DNA of 10,982 bases, taken from contig JAPOSK010000027.1 of the NCBI GenBank assembly GCA_026709725.1, positions 1-10,982 on the forward strand, read 5' to 3'. Source of the stretch: Paracoccaceae bacterium. GTDB lineage: Bacteria; Pseudomonadota; Alphaproteobacteria; Rhodobacterales; Rhodobacteraceae. Shown piece after piece: positions 1 through 7,163 of this stretch; positions within the stretch are counted from its first letter, which is position 1; each line of letters starts with the position of its first letter. The notes below the pieces were generated by a model. That model ran no database searches, was not told where the DNA came from, and saw nothing but the letters and a program-made list of their open reading frames with translations. A program made the translations under genes and the position numbers.

Positions 1-69
<69 letters not shown>

Positions 70-106
70 ATTCGGTCGCCGTAACGGAGGCAGCATGACG
101 TGAGGA

Positions 107-952
107 TCAAGGACAGCGGGGATTGCTGGTGAAGAGAGATTCACCCGCAATCATATAGTCATCAATCAACTGACCGGCCCGCGGACCTGTGAGCCAGGTC
201 TCAAGTGTCCGGGTCAGGTCACCGTTGACATGGGGGTGCCGGATCGGGTCAACGCGGATGTAACTGTATTGATTGAAGAGGGCTGGATCTCCCGAAAACA
301 GGAGGGCAAGGGTCCCCTTGTTGCCAAAGGTCAACCAGCTGGCCCGGTCGGTCAGAACATAGGCATCAAGGGCACTGGCGGTATTCAGTGCTGCCCCCAT
401 CCCGGCTCCGATTTCCTTGTACCAGCTGCCAAATGATGCTGGATCGCGACCAGCCCCGGCCCAGAGATCAATCTCGCGCATATGCGTCCCGCTCCTGTCA
501 CCGCGGCTGATGAATTCCGCCCCGGCCCCAGCGATGCGCAGGAGAGCAGTGACGGCATCAGGAGCCCCGGCAATGTCCGCCGGGTCGTCAGCAGGACCAA
601 GAATGACAAACTCATTGTACATGATCGGGCAGCGCCGGATCCCAAAACCGCCGGCGACAAACGCCTCTTCCGCTTCGGGGGCATGGACAAGGACAGCGTC
701 AACATCACCATTGCGGCCAAGACCGAGTGCCTGGCCCGTTCCAACGATCAGGAGGTGGACATCAATGCCAAGATCCTTGCGGATTGCCGGAAGGAGGATC
801 GTGCCAAGCCCGGCATTGTGAAAGGATGTTGTGACAGCAAGTCGCAGGGTCTCCGCCGAGATTGCGGTGCCGTGGACAATGCCAAGACACAGGGTCAGGG
901 GTATCAGCCATCGCCGCATCATCGACATCGTGTCCGCTACGGAAATCCTCAT
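107..952 (-). CDS. tupA: TupA-type tungstate ABC transporter, periplasmic substrate-binding protein
   Basis: This 281-residue protein is the periplasmic receptor that captures an oxyanion, most likely tungstate, and delivers it to the TupB permease. Residues 13-33 form a signal peptide (basic MRR, hydrophobic core, probable cleavage at AISA/ET). The mature protein has TupA-family blocks: VTTS at 40-43, GTGQALGLG at 71-79, VLVHAPEAEE at 87-96, MYNEFVILGP at 111-120 and SRGDRSGTH at 149-157. The first motif is normally TTTS and contributes to anion binding; here its first position is Val. The ATG overlaps the stop of tupC as ATGA, and GGGGGA about nine bases upstream is a good ribosome-binding site. 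An internal start at Met11 or Met12 would also leave a complete signal peptide. It is the last gene of the tupB-tupC-tupA operon. Tungstate rather than molybdate is inferred from family resemblance; the family call is firm, the exact ligand less so. Confidence 0.9.
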   Translation of the reverse strand: MRISVADTMSMMRRWLIPLTLCLGIVHGTAISAETLRLAVTTSFHNAGLGTILLPAIRKDLGIDVHLLIVGTGQALGLGRNGDVDAVLVHAPEAEEAFVAGGFGIRRCPIMYNEFVILGPADDPADIAGAPDAVTALLRIAGAGAEFISRGDRSGTHMREIDLWAGAGRDPASFGSWYKEIGAGMGAALNTASALDAYVLTDRASWLTFGNKGTLALLFSGDPALFNQYSYIRVDPIRHPHVNGDLTRTLETWLTGPRAGQLIDDYMIAGESLFTSNPRCP

Positions 953-1665
953 GTGATGATGTCCCCCGCCAGAAACTGGGTTGCTGCACGGGATTTGGGT
1001 TCAGCAAAGAACGTTGCAGAATCGGCGATTTCATGAACGCATCCGTTGAGCAGGAAGACAACCTGATCGGCAAGACGCCGGGCCTGGCCAAGATCATGGG
1101 TTGAGAGAACGATCTTGGTTCCGGATGAATTTGTTTCCTGCAGCAGTGATTCAATCTCGCGGGTCGCTCTGCCGTCGAGGTTGGCGCAGGGCTCGTCAAG
1201 AAAGATGATGTCGGGCTTGCTGATCAGGGCCCGGGCCAGGGCGAGTTTTTGCTGTTCACCACCCGACAGGCTGCCGGCCGACATGGGCAGAAACTGTTCA
1301 AGTTGAAAGCGGCCGGCAAATGCGGTCGCACGAACTTTGGCTCTCCGGGACCCCTCTCCACGCAGCATGAGGGGGTAGGTGAGGTTGCTGAGAACAGTCC
1401 TGCGCAGCATGATTGGTGACTGAAAAACAAAGGACTGGCGCAGACGTGCCTGGTTCTCATCAACCGCCCAGGTCAGGCTGCCGGATTCGAGTGGATCAAG
1501 TCCATGCAGCATGCGCAGCATGGTGGTTTTTCCGGATCCGTTGGGTCCGATGATGACCAGAATGCCCTGTGGTGTGATGTCGAGATCGATCGGGCCAAGC
1601 AGGCGATGTCCCTGGCGGTTGACCTCCGCACCCCGAACAGCCAGTGGCAGGAGGTGTGCTACCAC
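949..1665 (-). CDS. tupC: Tungstate ABC transporter ATP-binding subunit
   Basis: This 238-residue cytoplasmic ATPase powers the TupAB importer. All nucleotide-binding motifs are present: Walker A GPNGSGKTT at 40-48, Q-loop glutamine in FQSP near residue 82, ABC signature LSGGEQQ at 133-139, Walker B IIFLDEP at 153-159 and the switch histidine in STHD at 190. The length is typical of a compact importer ATPase; there is no C-terminal regulatory domain such as the one found in ModC. The start is GTG and overlaps the TAG stop of tupB by seven bases, with AAAGGA upstream as the ribosome-binding site. Its own stop overlaps the tupA ATG by four bases, indicating translational coupling. The ATPase alone would only be called a generic ABC protein; the substrate assignment comes from the flanking tupB and tupA. 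Confidence 0.9.
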   Translation of the reverse strand: MVAHLLPLAVRGAEVNRQGHRLLGPIDLDITPQGILVIIGPNGSGKTTMLRMLHGLDPLESGSLTWAVDENQARLRQSFVFQSPIMLRRTVLSNLTYPLMLRGEGSRRAKVRATAFAGRFQLEQFLPMSAGSLSGGEQQKLALARALISKPDIIFLDEPCANLDGRATREIESLLQETNSSGTKIVLSTHDLGQARRLADQVVFLLNGCVHEIADSATFFAEPKSRAATQFLAGDIIT

Positions 1666-2363
1666 AGTGCTGTCCTTTCTGTGCGCACAAGGCCATGAAT
1701 GACCATGTTCACGGCCACCGCCAGAATGATGAGGATAAAGCCAAGTCCAAGTGCAAAGGCGAAATTCCCCTTACTGGTTTCAAGGGCGATTGCCGTAGTC
1801 AGGACCCGTGTGGCCTGATCGATATTGCCGCCCACAATCATGATCGCGCCAACCTCGCCGATTGCGCGCCCGAAACCGGCCAGTGATGCGATCAGAAGTG
1901 CATATCGCCCATCCCGGATCAGCGTGCCCATCCGTTGCCATTTTGTCGCGTTTAATGATAGCAGGAGATCCCTGTAATCGTCCCAGATCTCGCGGATCCC
2001 CTGATGGCTTATCGAGATGATGAGGGGTGTGGCAATGATCATCTGGGCAATGATCATGACCGTTGGTGTATAGAGCAGGCCCAGAACACCGAGTGGTCCA
2101 GCCCGGCTGAACAGGATGTAGACCAGAAGACCGACAACCACAGGTGGCAGCCCCATCAGGCCGTTGACGCCGGCAATGACGTATCGGCGTCCGGCAAGGC
2201 GGGTGAGTGCCAGCCATGCCCCGATCGGGATGCCGATACAGCTGGCAATGACCACTGCCGTCAGTGACACATAGAGCGAACGAAGAGTAATGGTGAGCAG
2301 ATCCCGATCCAGGGAGACAAGCAGGAAGCCCGCTTCACGAAAGCCACCGATCAGGTCATTCAT
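1659..2363 (-). CDS. tupB: Tungstate ABC transporter permease
   Basis: This 234-residue inner-membrane protein forms the translocation channel of the importer. Several hydrophobic spans are visible, at about residues 24-54, 62-86, 95-119, 155-180 and 200-225. The cytoplasmic EAA-type loop that docks on the ATPase lies at about 136-171 and ends in GRAIGEVGA, as in molybdate and tungstate permeases. The block GLPPVVVGLLVY at 71-82 is characteristic of the TupB group. It is the first gene of the minus-strand operon. The ATG is 123 bp from the divergent parC start, and no strong Shine-Dalgarno sequence is visible before it. No ModE or TunR regulator gene lies in the window. Confidence 0.9.
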   Translation of the reverse strand: MNDLIGGFREAGFLLVSLDRDLLTITLRSLYVSLTAVVIASCIGIPIGAWLALTRLAGRRYVIAGVNGLMGLPPVVVGLLVYILFSRAGPLGVLGLLYTPTVMIIAQMIIATPLIISISHQGIREIWDDYRDLLLSLNATKWQRMGTLIRDGRYALLIASLAGFGRAIGEVGAIMIVGGNIDQATRVLTTAIALETSKGNFAFALGLGFILIILAVAVNMVIHGLVRTERTALW

Positions 2364-2387
2364 GGTCTGTTCTGTGCGTCTGGAGGA

Positions 2388-2490
2388 TCATGCCGCGACC
2401 GAACCCGTGACGGTCGCCCCGACTGTCCCCGGCCCAACGGGTATGCGGGTTTTGTGTCTTGGCATGATATTGGATAGATTCGCGGCATGA
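2388..2490. promoter_or_regulatory. Divergent tupB-parC intergenic region with inverted repeats
   Basis: The space between the divergent tupB and parC starts must hold both promoters. Two symmetries are visible. A 7-bp perfect inverted repeat, GCGACCG (2395-2401) and CGGTCGC (2411-2417), flanks a 9-nt loop. A 10-bp sequence TCATGCCGCG (2388-2397) recurs in inverted form as CGCGGCATGA (2481-2490), the second copy covering the parC start codon. These could be operator half-sites or a hairpin in the tup leader. No convincing -35/-10 pair could be assigned, and no known ModE-type box or molybdenum/tungsten cofactor riboswitch was recognised. Confidence 0.35.
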
Positions 2491-4712
2491 CCGATGCGGT
2501 GTTAGAAAATCACGATGTGAACGATGAAGCGCTCTATCGAGCGATTGGTGATCGTTATCTCCAGTATGCCCTCTCGATCATCATGGATCGTGCCCTACCA
2601 GATGCCCGCGACGGATTGAAGCCGGTCCAGCGCCGCATTCTCTATGCCATGCGTGAGTTGAAACTCAGTGCAAATGGCGGATTCCGCAAATGTGCCAAGA
2701 TTGCCGGTGATGTCATGGGCAACTACCACCCCCATGGCGATCAGGCGATTTACGATGCCTTGGCCAGACTTGCCCAGGAATTCAATGTCCGGTATCCACT
2801 CGTGGACGGGCAGGGCAACTTCGGCAATATTGATGGTGACCGACCAGCCTCTTCCCGCTACACAGAGGCGCGCCTGACCTTTGCATCAGAGATGCTGATG
2901 GATGGCCTCGCGGAAGATGCCGTTGAGTTCCGTCCCAACTATGATGCCACCCGCGAGGAACCCGTGCTGTTGCCCGGGACATTCCCCAATCTTCTGGCAA
3001 ATGGAGCAAGCGGCATTGCCGTTGGCATGGCCACCAACATCCCGCCGCACAATATTGGCGAGCTGTGCAAGGCCTGCCGACATCTGATCAAGTCACCCAA
3101 TGCCAGCATCGCCACGCTGATGAAGATGGTGCCGGGACCGGATTTCCCGACGGGCGGTGTGATCATCAATCAGGCAGAGAGTTTGCAGGAGGCCTATGCA
3201 GAAGGCCGCGGGACAATCCGGCTGCGGGCACGGTGGGATGTTGAAAAGCTCCCCCGGGGGCGATGGCAGATCATCGTCACGGAAATTCCCTACCAGGTCA
3301 AGAAATCAAAGCTCATCGAAAGCATCGCCGCCCTCATTCAGGGCAAGAAGATCACCTATCTTGATGACATTCGCGACGAATCCGTTGAGGATATCCGGAT
3401 TGTCCTTGAGCCACGCAGCAGCAAGTCCGACCCGGACCTGATGATGGAATCCCTCTTCAGACTCTCCGATCTCGAGTGCCGGTTTTCTCTCAACATGAAT
3501 GCCCTTGTTGACGGGAAGACCCCGAAGGTCGCATCCATCAGAGAGTTGTTGCGGGTGTATCTGGAACACCGCAGAACGGTCCTCCTGCGCCGTTCAGAAC
3601 ATGCCATCAAGAGGATCGACCAGAGACTGCATCTCATTGAAGGATTCCTCGTCACATTCCTCAATCTCGATGAGGTCATTGCGATTATTCGGAATGAAGA
3701 CTCCCCCAAACAGGTTCTGATGGACTCGTTTGGTCTCGACGCTGTGCAGGCCGAGGCCATCCTCAACATGCGGTTGCGCTCCCTTCGCAAACTCGAGGAG
3801 ATTGAACTCAGGACAGAACAGGACCATCTGCTTGAGAAGCGGTCCGATCTTGATGATCTTGTCACCAGCGAATCCGCCCAATGGCAATCAATCAGCGGGG
3901 AACTCAATGCGACGGCGAAGACATTTGCCAGCAGTCCCTATGGTCAGCGCCGGACCAGCTTCGCTGAGGCCCCTGCTCTGGAGGGCACGGCGAGCCTCAA
4001 CCCTGTCGAGAGCTGGCCAATCACCGTCGTCTGCTCTGTCATGGGCTGGATTCGGTCCTACAAGGGAGAACTCGACCTTGATCAGGAGTTCAAGTACCGT
4101 GACGGTGATGGCAAGCGATTTGTCTTCCATGCCCGCTCGTCGGACAGGTTGAGCCTTTTTGGTGGCAACGGCAATTTCTACACGCTGCAGGCCGCCACTC
4201 TGCCGAGCGGCTCGGGTATGGGAGAGCCCGTCCGGCTTCAGACCGCTCTGCCCAACGAGTCAGCCATTCTCGACCTTCGGGTTCAGAACCCCGATGACAC
4301 CTATCTCCTCCTCTCCCGCAAGGGTCGGGGGTTTCAGGTCAGTGCCGAACGCACGCTTTCCCACACCCGCAACGGAAAGAACATTTTCAGTGCCAAAGAT
4401 GACGATGAACCCTGCATCTGCATCCCTGTCAGCGGTGATCATGTCGCCCTTGTTGGAACCAACCGGAACATGCTGGTCCTGCCCCTCGCCGACATCCCCT
4501 TCAAGAATTCCGGTGGCGGCGTCATCCTGATGACCCTCAAATCCGGCCACCTTGCCGCTGCCTGCTGCTATGCCCTTGCCGACGGTCTTGCCTGGCGTCT
4601 CCCGTCGGGTTCTCAACGCACATTCATGGACAGCAGCCAATGGGTTGGCCGACGCGGCAATCAAGGCAGGTCCGTCCCCAAAGGCTTTCCCAAATCAAAC
4701 AGATTTTTCTGA
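2487..4712 (+). CDS. parC: DNA topoisomerase IV subunit A
   Basis: The product is the DNA-breaking and rejoining subunit of topoisomerase IV, which with ParE decatenates daughter chromosomes. At 741 residues it has the normal length of an alphaproteobacterial ParC. The N-terminal breakage-reunion domain includes [20 protein letters not shown] at 36-55, the quinolone-region block [13 protein letters not shown] at 80-92 and SSRYTEARL at 122-130, where Tyr125 is the active-site tyrosine. Coiled-coil and C-gate sequence follows to about 480, then a C-terminal beta-pinwheel from about 500. The short tail and lack of a clear GyrA box favour ParC over GyrA. The position equivalent to E. coli ParC Ser80 is Gln86, and Glu84 corresponds to Asp90. 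The ATG has only a weak upstream ribosome-binding site. No parE is nearby, and the gene appears intact and monocistronic. Confidence 0.95.
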   Translation: MTDAVLENHDVNDEALYRAIGDRYLQYALSIIMDRALPDARDGLKPVQRRILYAMRELKLSANGGFRKCAKIAGDVMGNYHPHGDQAIYDALARLAQEFNVRYPLVDGQGNFGNIDGDRPASSRYTEARLTFASEMLMDGLAEDAVEFRPNYDATREEPVLLPGTFPNLLANGASGIAVGMATNIPPHNIGELCKACRHLIKSPNASIATLMKMVPGPDFPTGGVIINQAESLQEAYAEGRGTIRLRARWDVEKLPRGRWQIIVTEIPYQVKKSKLIESIAALIQGKKITYLDDIRDESVEDIRIVLEPRSSKSDPDLMMESLFRLSDLECRFSLNMNALVDGKTPKVASIRELLRVYLEHRRTVLLRRSEHAIKRIDQRLHLIEGFLVTFLNLDEVIAIIRNEDSPKQVLMDSFGLDAVQAEAILNMRLRSLRKLEEIELRTEQDHLLEKRSDLDDLVTSESAQWQSISGELNATAKTFASSPYGQRRTSFAEAPALEGTASLNPVESWPITVVCSVMGWIRSYKGELDLDQEFKYRDGDGKRFVFHARSSDRLSLFGGNGNFYTLQAATLPSGSGMGEPVRLQTALPNESAILDLRVQNPDDTYLLLSRKGRGFQVSAERTLSHTRNGKNIFSAKDDDEPCICIPVSGDHVALVGTNRNMLVLPLADIPFKNSGGGVILMTLKSGHLAAACCYALADGLAWRLPSGSQRTFMDSSQWVGRRGNQGRSVPKGFPKSNRFF

Positions 4713-4877
4713 TCCCGCAATCACATAAGACTTTGCTCCGCGCAGGCTTTACCCTTGCTCTGATTCAGACCCCTTGCGGCGTGAACCGGAGTGGTATGGA
4801 AACTTTTTGTGATCGCGGATTCAGGGAACAGAGACTGGGTTCACAAATACAGAATCGATGAAGTTCTGGCTTGACAG

Positions 4878-4942
4878 TGAGCCGAATAGCCCGCCTTTTC
4901 GGCTCATGTTATGTTGTATATTGAGCCGAATATACGATACAA
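4878..4942. promoter_or_regulatory. Putative fic operator: three copies of TGAGCCGAA within nested palindromes
   Basis: The 9-mer TGAGCCGAA occurs at 4878-4886, inverted as TTCGGCTCA at 4898-4906, and again directly at 4922-4930. The first two copies face each other across 11 bases and the last two, in the opposite sense, across 15. The third copy sits inside a palindrome: GTATATT (4916-4922) and AATATAC (4929-4935) flank GAGCCG, with an outer pair TTGTAT (4914-4919) and ATACAA (4937-4942). The block ends seven bases before the fic start codon. TATATT at 4917-4922 could be a -10 element and TTGACA at 4871-4876 resembles a -35, but their spacing does not fit one promoter. A repressor site is inferred; the winged-helix-like C-terminus encoded by fic is a candidate ligand. 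Confidence 0.6.
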
Positions 4943-4949
4943 TGAACCC

Positions 4950-6072
4950 ATGACCTACTTTTGGCAGACCGACGACTGGCCCAATTTCACATATGAACTG
5001 GATGCCTCATGCCAAAAAGATCTGTATGCCTTTTCTGAACAGACGGGTCGTGTTGGTGGGCTCTTTGAGGGACTTGATGACGAGGATCAGACGGAAGCGC
5101 GCATCCGGTTGATGGTATCAGAGGCGATGAAGACATCTGAAATCGAGGGTGAATACCTCAGACGTGAAGATGTCATTTCCTCAGTTCGCAGGAATCTCGG
5201 TCTGACAAATGTGCCCATACCTGTTCATGATCTGTCGCGCAGAGGGTGCAGCCGCGCTCACACTGGCTGTGCGTGATGAGTACGCAAGCCCGCTTTCCGA
5301 AGCGATGCTTCTTGACTGGCACTCAAAACTGTTAAACTGGGAGAAACGCATCAGTGTTGGTGCCTGGCGGACGCATAAAGAGCCAATGCAAGTCGTCTCC
5401 GGTCCGGTTGGGAAGGAAAAAGTCCATTTCGAGGCCCCACCTTCAACCCGTGTTCCTGCAGCAATGAAGGATTACATTGATTGGTTCAATTCGACTGCTC
5501 CTGGTGAAGCAGATGCGATTGACTGGCCACCTGTCCGCTCCGCGCTTGCCCATCTTTACTTCGAAAGCATCCATCCTTTTGAGGATGGCAACGGTCGGAT
5601 CGGAAGGGCGATTTCGGAGAAGGCGCTGTGTCAGGGACTTGGCGGGCCGATCACCATGAGCTTGTCGACAGTGATCGAAGCGAACAGGAAATCCTACTAT
5701 GAAGAACTCAACGCTGCACAGTCCGAGAGGGATGTCAGTGGTTGGGTCTCATACTTTGTCGGTGTTTGTTTGGAAGCGCAAAACCATGCGGAAACACACA
5801 TCCGTTTCACAGTGCGCAAGGCCAGGTTTTTCGACCAGTACAAAGATCAGATGAATGAGCGGCAAATCCGTGCTGTGAATCGCATGTTCGAAGCGGGTCC
5901 GGATGGCCTTGTTGGTGGCATGAATGCCAGAAAATACATCTCCATCACAAAGACTTCGAAGGCGACTGCAACGCGGGACTTGCGGGGACTGCAGGATCTG
6001 GGTGTGTTTCGTCCTGAAGGTGGTGGGCGCAGCGTGCGCTACACTCTGGTTTTGGAGGATAAACCACACTGA
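4950..6072 (+). pseudogene. fic: Fic-family protein AMP-transferase (class II), frameshifted
   Basis: Fic enzymes transfer AMP from ATP to hydroxyl side chains of target proteins. The N-terminal piece (4950-5276, 108 aa) begins with the DUF4172-type MTYFWQTDDWPNF and contains TSEIEG at residues 62-67, matching the self-inhibitory motif (S/T)xxxE(G/N). It then slips into a wrong frame (SRRGCSRAHTGCA) and stops. The +1 frame, open from 5209 to 6072, carries the expected continuation RAEGAAALTLAVRDEY, the catalytic motif HPFEDGNGRIGR (5572-5607) with all key residues, and a C-terminal winged-helix-like segment. One extra base near 5232-5236 explains this; removing it gives a normal protein of about 373 residues. 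The start at 4950 is chosen over the in-frame ATG at 4911, because the latter lies inside the operator and adds non-family sequence. A sequencing error is the main alternative to real disruption. Expression of the catalytic part alone from ATG 5209 is possible, though its ribosome-binding site is poor. Confidence 0.85.
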
Positions 6073-6224
6073 TGTCCGGCAGTGAACTGACAGAATTCAC
6101 TCAAATCCTCCACCCCTGCTCCGGATCGACTCTCTGGCGGTTGCAACCTTGAGTGGAAGTCGGGCGGCATGGAGACAGCAATCCGATGTGTATGGGGGAC
6201 TTGGCCTCCGCAGCCCCGGCGCGG

Positions 6225-7163
6225 TCAACCATCAGGCATTTCACGGAGCAGTGCCTTGACGATTGTTGCAGCATTCTGGGCCGCCAAACCAAAGAATGTT
6301 TCCATCTGGTTTGCCTGGTCGCTGCCACCGGCAAGATCGGAAAGACTTCGTATGGCAATGAACGGGACTGTGTTGGACCAGGCCACATGCGCCACGGCCG
6401 CACTTTCCATGTCAAGGACACGCGCCCCAAAGGTCTCGAAGGCATAGTCGCGAAACGCCGCGTTGTCGACAAAACCCCCTCCCGAGACACCGGGGCCACC
6501 GAGTATGATCTCGGGCGCATCTTCAAGGCAATGGTCACTGTCGACGCAGTTTTCCAGTGCAATCTCCGCGGTTGCCCGGCCCACGGCTTCAAAAAGACCA
6601 CTATCGACAGGGAACCAGAAGCGGGTTTCCGGCTCCGTTGATCCTTTCCTCGTCACGGTCAGGGCACGGGGGAACATCATGCCAAAATTGGCATACGGGT
6701 ATTCGAAGAACGGAATCGTTTCCCATTCGCCTCCCGCCTGGCGAGCGAAAAGGACCTCAAGATACTGGCCCCAGCGGTCGGCAATGACAACATCACCGAT
6801 ATCAAGGGATGGGTCAACACCGCCGGCAATACCCGAGAAAATGACGCTGTCGATCATGAACCTGTCGAGTGCAAGCTGCATTGTCATTGCGGCATTGACG
6901 ACACTGATACCACTCAGGAACAGGACGACATCCTTGCCTTCGAGCGTCCCAAGTAAAAATTCAACGCCGTTGATGACCTCGACAGACTGCACATCCATAT
7001 CTGATTCCAGGGCATCACGCTCCGGAGCAAAAGCCGATACAACCGCAATTCTGCGAACACCCTCATCATGAGCATGGACACTCGCTGTCATGCCAAACAG
7101 GGTTGCAAGAGCGATCACAATGAAGGGTTTGCCGATCTCTCCCCCCAAATGACCCACACGCAT
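6225..7163 (-). CDS. Exported nucleoside phosphorylase-superfamily protein, MTA/SAH nucleosidase-like
   Basis: From the ATG at 7163 the product has 312 residues. It begins with a signal peptide: n-region to about residue 12, hydrophobic PFIVIALATLFGM at 13-25 and likely cleavage after ASVHA at 31. The rest resembles methylthioadenosine/S-adenosylhomocysteine nucleosidases, which hydrolyse the N-glycosidic bond to release adenine. IAVVSAFAPERDAL (39-52) holds Glu48 at the usual general-base place, GIAGG is at 111-115, LDMESAA at 250-256 supplies the ribose-binding Met-Glu, and RSLSDLAG at 272-279 contains the catalytic Asp276. It is longer than cytoplasmic MTAN (about 230 aa), with extra sequence around 140-235 that includes Cys206 and Cys212, a possible disulfide pair suiting a periplasmic location. 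The frame stays open to 7295. An ATG at 7235 has a good AGAGG site but would give an unusually long charged N-terminus, while the 7163 ATG has AAAGG six bases upstream. The true substrate is uncertain. Confidence 0.82.
   Translation of the reverse strand: MRVGHLGGEIGKPFIVIALATLFGMTASVHAHDEGVRRIAVVSAFAPERDALESDMDVQSVEVINGVEFLLGTLEGKDVVLFLSGISVVNAAMTMQLALDRFMIDSVIFSGIAGGVDPSLDIGDVVIADRWGQYLEVLFARQAGGEWETIPFFEYPYANFGMMFPRALTVTRKGSTEPETRFWFPVDSGLFEAVGRATAEIALENCVDSDHCLEDAPEIILGGPGVSGGGFVDNAAFRDYAFETFGARVLDMESAAVAHVAWSNTVPFIAIRSLSDLAGGSDQANQMETFFGLAAQNAATIVKALLREMPDG

Noticed and set aside
482..1036. 184-residue plus-strand open frame
   Set aside because: It lies antisense to the confidently identified tupA and start of tupC region and has no protein-family features; a shadow frame.
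3356..3907. 183-residue minus-strand open frame
   Set aside because: Antisense to parC, with a Ser/Arg-rich composition typical of shadow frames.
4871..4899. Consensus -35 TTGACA as the fic promoter
   Set aside because: No acceptable -10 hexamer lies 16-18 bases downstream; the promoter is left unassigned.
4911..4949. Upstream in-frame ATG for the Fic protein
   Set aside because: It lies inside the palindromic operator and would add 13 residues before the usual family start MTYFWQTDDWPNF.
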